Assembly: GCA_902527525.1 (NCBI GenBank) | Contig: CABZOW010000004.1 | Location: 1-54,666, forward strand | Reading direction: 5' to 3' | DNA length: 54,666 bases | Origin: an uncultured Alphaproteobacteria bacterium | Lineage (GTDB): Bacteria > Pseudomonadota > Alphaproteobacteria > HIMB59 | Part shown: piece by piece, positions 49,859 through 54,666 of the stretch | Numbering within the stretch: the stretch's first letter is position 1 | Layout of the letters: every line of letters starts with the position of its first letter | Program-made: the position numbers and the translations under genes | The notes under the pieces: model-generated | The model's database searches: none | Seen by the model: the letters and a program-made list of their open reading frames with translations, nothing else | What the model was told of the DNA's origin: nothing

Positions 49859-50272
49859 ATGGGTCATAGTTATTTTATTGAATGTCAAAAATGCGATTAT
49901 AAATCTGAGGAGATTACAATGGGTGTGGGTTTTCTGTTTGGAAACATTGACGACATCCTCCATGCGCTGAGAGGCAATGATAAAAAAACAGTGCAACTTC
50001 TAAAGCACCGAAAGCAAATTCACACACATTACTCACGAGGATACTCCCTGTATCAGTGTACTAGTTGCCATTCATTAGAGAATAAGTGTCACCTGACATT
50101 GTACAACCAACAAGGAGACCTTGTATTCCAAACAGACTCGTATTGCCGGTCATGTCAAAAGGCTAGAGAGTACATGCCAGAGGATAGTGATAATGAAACT
50201 ATCCCAGATCTATGCTGTCCTAAATGTCACCAGCAAGACCTTCAAGTCCTACTAGGAATACTCTGGGACTGA
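49859..50272 (+). CDS. Zinc-ribbon protein of unknown function
   Basis: A 137-residue protein; the ATG at 49859 is chosen because a longer frame from 49700 would run through the tRNA-like RNA. Four Cys pairs, ECQKCDYK (near 8), QCTSCHSLENKC (near 64), YCRSCQKA (near 98) and CCPKCHQQD (near 119), could bind two zinc ions. The N-terminal ECQKCDYKSEEITMGVGFLFG and the helix DILHALRGNDKKTVQLL suggest a small compact domain. It ends sharing one base with the start of the next gene (TGATG). Function is unknown. Confidence 0.6.
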   Translation: MGHSYFIECQKCDYKSEEITMGVGFLFGNIDDILHALRGNDKKTVQLLKHRKQIHTHYSRGYSLYQCTSCHSLENKCHLTLYNQQGDLVFQTDSYCRSCQKAREYMPEDSDNETIPDLCCPKCHQQDLQVLLGILWD

Positions 50273-50814
50273 TGTACTATTCAAAGATGATATTTAAATA
50301 TATTTTAATTCTCTCCATTTGGCTGACACCAACTTTTCTTTTTGCTGATCCATGGCAAATAGATCAAGATGAAAATTTCATCACATTAAAAAAAAATGGC
50401 GAAATTCAACATGGAAACAATATTCATTTTAATTTTGATAAAGACAACGGCTGCAAATTTAATGTTTTTTTCTTCATTTACACCATGCAAGACAACCCAT
50501 CACCTTTAGAAGAAATTTTTGAAGATCCTCAAATTTATTTGAATTTTGGTGGTCAAGATATCCTTGCGAGCGTTGGCTTTACTTCACCATTTGGCCTAGG
50601 TGAAATTGCGGGCATCTACGTCGCTACAAACATTCCCCTATCAAATGATTTCATCCAAATGAATGAAGATATGCTGCAAGACAATTTAATGACCATGACC
50701 ATACAAAAAGAGTATGCGAAGTATTTTGATATCCCTGAAGAAAATTGGAGTTTTGAAAATTTTGGAGACAAAATGCATGAAGCTCATAATACCTGTATAG
50801 CTAATCAAGTTTAA
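50272..50814 (+). CDS. Periplasmic protein of unknown function
   Basis: A 180-residue protein whose ATG shares a base with the preceding stop. The signal peptide is IFKYILILSIWLTPTFLFA. The mature domain runs PWQIDQDENFITLKKNGE, NNIHFNFDKDNGCKFNVFFFIY, GGQDILASVGF, GIYVATNIPL, and ends WSFENFGDKMHEAHNTC, with two Cys far apart. The order W-I, NNI.F, a Cys and a final helix AH..C is shared with the protein at 48703-49470, so the two may be paralogues. A palindrome (50820) follows the stop. Confidence 0.6.
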   Translation: MYYSKMIFKYILILSIWLTPTFLFADPWQIDQDENFITLKKNGEIQHGNNIHFNFDKDNGCKFNVFFFIYTMQDNPSPLEEIFEDPQIYLNFGGQDILASVGFTSPFGLGEIAGIYVATNIPLSNDFIQMNEDMLQDNLMTMTIQKEYAKYFDIPEENWSFENFGDKMHEAHNTCIANQV

Positions 50815-50819
50815 AATTT

Positions 50820-50835
50820 CCTAACACGTGTTAGG
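50820..50835. promoter_or_regulatory. Perfect 16-bp palindrome CCTAACACGTGTTAGG
   Basis: CCTAACAC and GTGTTAGG form a perfect 16-bp palindrome without a loop, typical of an operator for a homodimer, 3 bases after the stop of the periplasmic protein gene. No T-tract follows, so it is not a terminator. The next gene starts 148 bases later. The regulator is unknown. Confidence 0.5.
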
Positions 50836-50983
50836 TAATGATTTAAATTAATTTTATTTATGATAAAGTTCTATCAGCACCGATTTACTATCACAATATT
50901 GCGGGTGCTTAATAAATGCAGCTAAAACGGTGAATCTTAAATTTCCCCATTAGTTGCCTTGTTTTAACCAAAGGAGGTTTACA

Positions 50984-51139
50984 ATGCCAATGAAAAAATT
51001 AACGCTAAAAGAAATAAGAGAACTAGGAATACCTATTCATCGCTCTTATATTCGATTTCATCAAAAACCATTACCAAATCAAAAACTTAAAAAGTTTTTA
51101 AATTCTGCTAATAAACCAAAGGACGGTAAAAATGGTTAA
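50984..51139 (+). CDS. Small basic protein, first of three small overlapping genes
   Basis: A 51-residue protein, starting at an ATG with AAGGAGG seven bases before it (50971-50977), the best ribosome site in the region. It is basic and helical (MPMKKLTLKEIRELGIPIHR). The stop overlaps the next small gene by 8 bases. No family known; plasmid or phage genes of this kind are common. Confidence 0.5.
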   Translation: MPMKKLTLKEIRELGIPIHRSYIRFHQKPLPNQKLKKFLNSANKPKDGKNG

Positions 51140-51284
51140 AGTCATAAAAAGTATAATTGCTAGAAAGCCTGAAGATTTAGTGAAACTAAAGTATAAAACA
51201 GGAATAATTTTTGGAAGAAATGTAAGGACAGTAAATAAAAGAAAAGAGGTCAATTATGTCAGAACAAAATATCAAAATCTATAA
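51132..51284 (+). CDS. Small basic hypothetical protein
   Basis: A 50-residue frame, ATG at 51132 to TAA at 51282-51284, overlapping the previous gene by 8 bases and the next by 29. It is strongly basic (VKVIKSIIARKPEDLVKLKYKTG). Its tight overlaps with both neighbours are the main evidence that it is real. Confidence 0.35.
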   Translation: MVKVIKSIIARKPEDLVKLKYKTGIIFGRNVRTVNKRKEVNYVRTKYQNL

Positions 51285-51441
51285 GGTAAAATCTAAAGAG
51301 GACTTTATTAAACAAAGGGAAAAAGACACAGGTTCAAAAAATATATTTCTCACAGAAATAAAATCTGAAATGTCTAGAGATGAAAAATTAGAAATCTTAA
51401 TCAAAGCTCTTCAAAAACAAGGTTGGAAAATTAAGCATTAA
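51256..51441 (+). CDS. Small hypothetical protein
   Basis: A 61-residue charged protein (IKIYKVKSKEDFIKQREKD, MSRDEKLEILIKALQKQGWKIKH), ATG at 51256 with AGAGGTC before it. The C-terminal helix is amphipathic. It is the last of three overlapping small genes before a T-tailed hairpin. No family recognised. Confidence 0.45.
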   Translation: MSEQNIKIYKVKSKEDFIKQREKDTGSKNIFLTEIKSEMSRDEKLEILIKALQKQGWKIKH

Positions 51442-51465
51442 ATTTCGACGGATACACTTTTGGAT

Positions 51466-51528
51466 ACACTGCAGAGCATAATTTAATAACTTTTATAATA
51501 TAGAATTATTGTTTTGCAGTGTTTTTTT
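51466..51528 (+). terminator. Terminator-like hairpin with T-run after the small genes
   Basis: ACACTGCA (51466-51473) pairs with TGCAGTGT (51515-51522), followed by seven T (51522-51528). The 41-base loop is long for a simple terminator and could fold further. Just before it GGATACACT occurs twice within 21 bases (51450-51470). The rest of the gap to 51733 shows nothing I can name. Confidence 0.4.
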
Positions 51529-51733
51529 CTTTTATATCATCCTTGGTAATACAGTACTCCTTAACCATAATTTACAATAATCGACGAAAACTTGTTCTTT
51601 TGGGTAATGCCAAACCAAAGTGTGCATTAAATTTCAGAAATTTTTGCTCATTTTCTTCACATTTTGGTTTTCCTTAGAAATCAATATTGAGAGAATTGAC
51701 TATGTTGGTTATCATTAGTTACAGGTAATTTAA

Positions 51734-52021
51734 ATGAAACTCTTTAAAGCAAGTATGTTAGTAAATATCTTTTTTGTACTTGTAATTAGTTATTTAGCCT
51801 ATCACCTAGTTTATGGAAAATTTAATATTCAAAATTATTTAGTTTATAAGTTTGAGGAAAAAATCTGGAAACAAAAACAAGAGACACTGGATATAAATAT
51901 TGCTGATGTCGCAATGGATTTAAATGCCTTACGCCTTGGACAAGAGGATTATTTAGAGGAGTTAGAAATTCAAAAAAACCTTCTTCCTAATGAAGGAGAG
52001 ACTGTATTAAAGTTGGATTGA
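51734..52021 (+). CDS. FtsB/DivIC-like septum protein
   Basis: A 95-residue protein with one N-terminal TM (residues about 8-27, VNIFFVLVISYLAYHLVYG) then a coiled coil and the end NEGETVLKLD. FtsB is a bitopic divisome protein that joins FtsL and FtsQ, with a coiled coil after the TM. The GKFNIQNYLVYKFE pattern just after the TM matches the protein at 52882-53175 (GKYNLQNYFINKFE). Having two such proteins within 1.2 kb is unusual. FtsB normally lies between eno and pdhA in alphaproteobacteria; neither is here. Confidence 0.7.
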   Translation: MKLFKASMLVNIFFVLVISYLAYHLVYGKFNIQNYLVYKFEEKIWKQKQETLDINIADVAMDLNALRLGQEDYLEELEIQKNLLPNEGETVLKLD

Positions 52022-52029
52022 TTAAAATT

Positions 52030-52485
52030 ATGTCATCAAAGTTAAACTTATTTACTCAACATGGATATGATGAAGAAAGTGGAATTAACCATACTGTGGA
52101 GTATGGATTCAAGCCAAATGCTGATTTTGTAATGGTTGAAAACTTTAACAATGAAATACAACACTCAGAGCAACCACATGATATTCCTGCTGTGGGTTGG
52201 GAAGTTGAAATAACAATTAAAAAAGAAGATTTAACTATCAATCAAATTGAAGACCATAAAAATGAATTAGATGAAGGTATAAAAGTTGATATGACAGAGA
52301 CTATAGTTGATTTCTTCAATGAAACCAGAAAAGAGGATTATATCGACACTTATCAGTATGTTGATTTATTTAGACAAAATCAAAAAGACAAACATTTTGA
52401 ATATATTTCAAAAGAGTTTGAAGATTATTTGCAAATGTGGGGTATTAATTATAATAAAAAACTAACTCATAATTTAATGCATTAA
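52030..52485 (+). CDS. Hypothetical protein, C-terminus altered by the repeat junction
   Basis: An open frame of 151 residues from the ATG at 52030 (a start four codons earlier is possible). It is acidic, with beta strands (TVEYGFKPNADFVMVENF, GWEVEITIKKEDLTI) then helices (EDHKNELDEGIKVDMTETIVDFFNET, HFEYISKEFEDYLQMW). The last 7 residues (LTHNLMH) come from the right copy of the 518-bp repeat, so its natural end has been lost, perhaps only by a few residues. It follows the FtsB-like gene by 8 bases. Function is unknown. Confidence 0.45.
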   Translation: MSSKLNLFTQHGYDEESGINHTVEYGFKPNADFVMVENFNNEIQHSEQPHDIPAVGWEVEITIKKEDLTINQIEDHKNELDEGIKVDMTETIVDFFNETRKEDYIDTYQYVDLFRQNQKDKHFEYISKEFEDYLQMWGINYNKKLTHNLMH

Positions 52486-52768
52486 TCATAAATGTCTGAC
52501 CATAACGATTACTACATGTTAATAGAGCTAGGTTCTTAGAATTATCAAGACAGTATGCTTGTTCAAAAAGTAAATCAGGGCTTTCAATTGTTCTATTGTC
52601 AAAGTCAATTTTGATGTCAAATTGACTTAAATTAAAAAGGGTTAATTTATACTCGCTACCATTATAATAAAATCCCCCACTATCAATATCAGTACAAGTA
52701 AATAACTCCTCTTGAGCTACCAAACTTCCACAAATAAAAAAAAGGATTCCAATCAGATATTTAATCAT
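52445..52768 (-). pseudogene. Truncated second copy of the secreted protein (34241-34645)
   Basis: The first 101 codons are identical to those of the gene at 34241-34645, including the signal peptide. At the repeat boundary (52464) the frame leaves the homologous sequence and ends after six foreign residues, so the last 34 residues with the C-terminal Cys are missing. It is the truncated product of the repeat's right copy. Confidence 0.8.
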
Positions 52769-52981
52769 TTTTTATTAAATTAATTTCACTTCCTCTTCTC
52801 CAAAGATGCCATTGACCACCTAGAAGCAAACATCAAGTTTTCTAAAATTTCATCAATAAATTTCATTGTTGAATTATCATATTAATCTAATTTTAATAAG
52901 GTCTCTCCATTTTCAGGTTCAGAAAATTGTTTTGAAAGCTCATCTAAATAATCATCTTTTTCATAGTATAAAGCTTTTAAA
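52464..52981. repeat. 518-bp direct repeat, right copy
   Basis: The second copy of 34341-34858, in the same orientation; no differences were seen. To its right lies the complete ftsB-like gene (52882-53175); to its left the unknown gene at 52030. Joining the sequence left of 34341 to the sequence right of 52981 through one copy gives intact genes on both sides. Confidence 0.9.
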
Positions 52982-53175
52982 TCCATATCGACAGCTAATG
53001 ACTTTTGCTTCAGGTTATAATGAAAGTCTTGAAACAATTTTAATTCAAACTTATTGATAAAGTAATTCTGTAGATTGTATTTTCCATTAAAAATGTGATA
53101 AGTCAGATAAAAAAGTAGAAAAACGACTACTATATTCAATAATATTTTTGAATTAAACCTCATTACTCTTCTCAA
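52882..53175 (-). CDS. FtsB/DivIC-like septum protein
   Basis: A 97-residue bitopic protein: a short basic N-terminus (MRRVMRFNSK), TM (ILLNIVVVFLLFYLTYHIFNG), then GKYNLQNYFINKFE and a coiled coil, ending [13 protein letters not shown]. The C-terminal 34 residues lie in the 518-bp repeat, and the N-terminus is in unique sequence, so this is the complete original of the tail fused to the truncated glucosidase at 34759. In the cell it would work in the divisome. A second FtsB-like protein is at 51734. Confidence 0.72.
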   Translation of the reverse strand: MRRVMRFNSKILLNIVVVFLLFYLTYHIFNGKYNLQNYFINKFELKLFQDFHYNLKQKSLAVDMDLKALYYEKDDYLDELSKQFSEPENGETLLKLD

Positions 53176-53265
53176 TTAAACTTTAACATTGCCCTTTTAT
53201 AAGAGAGCATAGACTTAAAATTTAACTGTTAATAAAATGTGGATATAATTACGCTTTAAAGAGTA

Positions 53266-53616
53266 TTATTTATTTAACCTCTTTATTGACTCTATGAATT
53301 TGTAGTAACCTTTATTCTGTTTAATAAAATTCTTTTCATATCTTAGAAGGTCATCTTTTATTTGTTTTTTAAGTTCTGTTTTTGTTGCAACTAATCTTAA
53401 TAATTTATTTTGAGCTCTGTATATTCTAAAGGCTTCCTTCCAATACTTTCTTTCAGGTCCTTTAAAATCATTCCAATGAGGCATAAATTTTTTCTCATTC
53501 TCGTGCCATTGTTTATTAATATCTTTAAATTTATCGATAATAGATAAACCCCTTCTAGCATTTCTTCTAACAGGTGCTTTTTTCTTTTTTGGTTTGAATT
53601 CAATTATTTTTGTCAT
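53266..53616 (-). CDS. Basic hypothetical protein
   Basis: A 116-residue, strongly basic protein (KIIEFKPKKKKAPVRRNARRG at the N-terminus) followed by helical regions with aromatic residues (MPHWNDFKGPERKYWKEAFRIYRAQNKL). It could bind nucleic acid. It lies one base from the next gene upstream, in a minus-strand group of unknown genes that continues beyond the window. I recognise no family. Confidence 0.5.
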   Translation of the reverse strand: MTKIIEFKPKKKKAPVRRNARRGLSIIDKFKDINKQWHENEKKFMPHWNDFKGPERKYWKEAFRIYRAQNKLLRLVATKTELKKQIKDDLLRYEKNFIKQNKGYYKFIESIKRLNK

Positions 53617-53617
53617 T

Positions 53618-54067
53618 TTAATTTAACTCATAATATTTCTTAATGAGATTATCATAATGTTTTTGTCCGTATTCATCTTTTAATTTACTAATTCTATCTT
53701 TTGTAAAAAATGCATTAAAAAAAGTTTGAAAATAATTCAAAACAGTTCTATCTCTCTTTGACTTTCTAAAATATTCAGCACATAAATATGAAATGCAATA
53801 CATTTTAACTTTAGGATTAGTGCTTAATTTTTTCCAATGGATTGTAAAAAATACTCGTACTAAATTCTTATCTCGATTAGTAGAATAAATAGTATCCGCT
53901 TTAACTGTTAAAATTTCTACAAAATCATCCATATACTTATCTAATTCTTTTTTTGGTAAATCTTTATCAGGAAATTCTGGGAAGAACTCTGGAAGATATG
54001 CACACTCACTAATAATTTTAGCTTTAATTTCTAAATCTTTTTTATCATCGCTCCATAGTTCAGACAT
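53618..54067 (-). CDS. Hypothetical helical protein
   Basis: A 149-residue protein, mostly helical: an acidic N-terminal third (DKKDLEIKAKIISECAYLPEFFPEFPDKDL) and a basic C-terminal half (RDKNLVRVFFTIHWKKL, YFRKSKRDRTVLNYFQTFFNAFF). No domain recognised. It sits one base from its downstream neighbour and six from the upstream partial gene, so the three form an operon. The gene group looks like a small mobile-element module, but no hallmark gene is seen. Confidence 0.5.
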   Translation of the reverse strand: MSELWSDDKKDLEIKAKIISECAYLPEFFPEFPDKDLPKKELDKYMDDFVEILTVKADTIYSTNRDKNLVRVFFTIHWKKLSTNPKVKMYCISYLCAEYFRKSKRDRTVLNYFQTFFNAFFTKDRISKLKDEYGQKHYDNLIKKYYELN

Positions 54068-54073
54068 TTAATT

Positions 54074-54666
54074 TTAATCTAAAATTCCTAAATTATTTAA
54101 ATTATTTTGCGAATTGTACATTTTCATTGTGTGAGGAATGTAAATCTCCATCATAGAATAATCACAACCTTCTTTTTCAATAATCTTGGTAGTGTCAATT
54201 TCACTTTGAATAGCTAAATATTCAATTTTTTTTGTTTGGTTTTCATTTAATAGGTTTTCTCTAAACGCTGCATCTAAAGTACTCATCAAAATATATTTCC
54301 CATCGTTTTCTTTATGATCTTCTTTACACATAGACATAATTTTGTTGATTGCATATCCAGATACAATAAAGTTTTTTATATTTATAAAAATCTCATCTTT
54401 ACTTACTTCTAAACTTTCAAGGTCTTTTTCTTTATTATCCTCTATTCTGTTAGTAAGTAATTCACATTGATAATAAATAAAATTGTAAATCCTCTCACCA
54501 TTGTCTAAAGCAAATCTTTCAGAAATTGTAATTTTTAAATTATTCTTATTCAGTTCACCAATACCTCCTGTATACCACCCTAAACTATTGAATTTGATGA
54601 ATTCATCTGAAATTGAAATGATATCTGAATATTTTACGGTTAAACCATCAGAAAAAATATTTTCCA
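54074..54666 (-). CDS. Hypothetical protein, 5' end outside the window
   Basis: The frame stays open from 54666 down to a stop at 54074, so about 196 residues of a longer protein are seen. An internal ATG at 54337 is probably not the start, as the frame upstream has no stop and reads as coding (VKYSDIISISDEFIKFNS, LGWYTGGIGELNKNNLKITISERFALDNGERIYNFIYYQCELL). The last part contains KEDHKENDGKYILMSTLDAAFRE. No family is recognised. Confidence 0.5.
   Translation of the reverse strand, partial: ENIFSDGLTVKYSDIISISDEFIKFNSLGWYTGGIGELNKNNLKITISERFALDNGERIYNFIYYQCELLTNRIEDNKEKDLESLEVSKDEIFINIKNFIVSGYAINKIMSMCKEDHKENDGKYILMSTLDAAFRENLLNENQTKKIEYLAIQSEIDTTKIIEKEGCDYSMMEIYIPHTMKMYNSQNNLNNLGILD

Noticed and set aside
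51177-51186. TTTAGTGAAA within the small genes
   Set aside because: A single half-site in a coding frame with no partner at N14.

Overview
This is a low-GC window with short intergenic spaces and many start/stop overlaps. It looks like a streamlined marine alphaproteobacterium, for example a SAR11-like lineage. The lineage is inferred from base composition, the aglEFGK-type alpha-glucoside transporter and the cvpA-purF arrangement; no rRNA or other marker gene is present to prove it.

Layout. 1-2.4 kb: the tail of a probable cvpA, then a purF that stops in mid-domain and runs straight into folC. 2.4-10.5 kb: ordinary accessory metabolism, namely a DCC-type thiol protein, a GST, a DUF4198/HupE-like pair, a histidine phosphatase, a GGCT-like protein, 5-oxoprolinase subunits (pxpA divergent from pxpBC) and a photolyase split into two genes. 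10.5-16.2 kb: a block that looks richer in GC, with an acyl-CoA synthetase broken by two +1 frameshifts in G7 tracts, a FadN-type beta-oxidation enzyme and four small genes of unknown function.

16.2-34.2 kb is the most interesting part. A C5-cytosine methyltransferase converges on a four-gene operon (DrmE-like, NERD-SF1 helicase, DrmA helicase, DrmB/DUF1998). This resembles a class 2 DISARM anti-phage system in which the PLD protein DrmC is absent and a NERD-nuclease/helicase occupies its place. Directly upstream is a second operon on the same strand: an AlpA-like HTH protein, a small membrane protein, a secreted Cys-rich protein, a pentameric ligand-gated ion channel (pLGIC) homologue, a PrsW-type intramembrane protease, a secreted protein and two 'TM - long helical domain - TM' proteins. 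A regulator-like gene and an unknown gene diverge upstream of that. An inverted-repeat operator, GTGAAA-N14-TTTCAC, with exactly the same 14-bp spacing sits at all three promoters. This suggests that the defence operon and the channel/protease operon are controlled together.

34.3-53.0 kb: a 518-bp direct repeat (34341-34858 and 52464-52981, identical by eye) flanks about 17.6 kb. That segment carries an alpha-glucoside ABC transporter operon ending in a truncated beta-glucosidase, a nuclease and a DadA-type oxidase. It then carries a second channel locus: a paralogue of the regulator-like gene, a PDZ-pLGIC fusion, a divergent RodZ-type HTH gene with a lipoprotein, secreted proteins, a tRNA-like RNA with an oversized anticodon loop, and small ORFs. 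Removing one repeat copy plus the segment rebuilds an uninterrupted ftsB-like gene. The segment is therefore either a recent insertion or an assembly/amplification chimera. 53.2-54.7 kb: three unknown genes on the minus strand, the last running off the window.

The purF/folC junction, the paired G7 frameshifts and the long perfect repeat could share a technical cause, which should be excluded first. The DISARM/pLGIC island (16.2-34.2 kb) does not depend on any of these suspect junctions.
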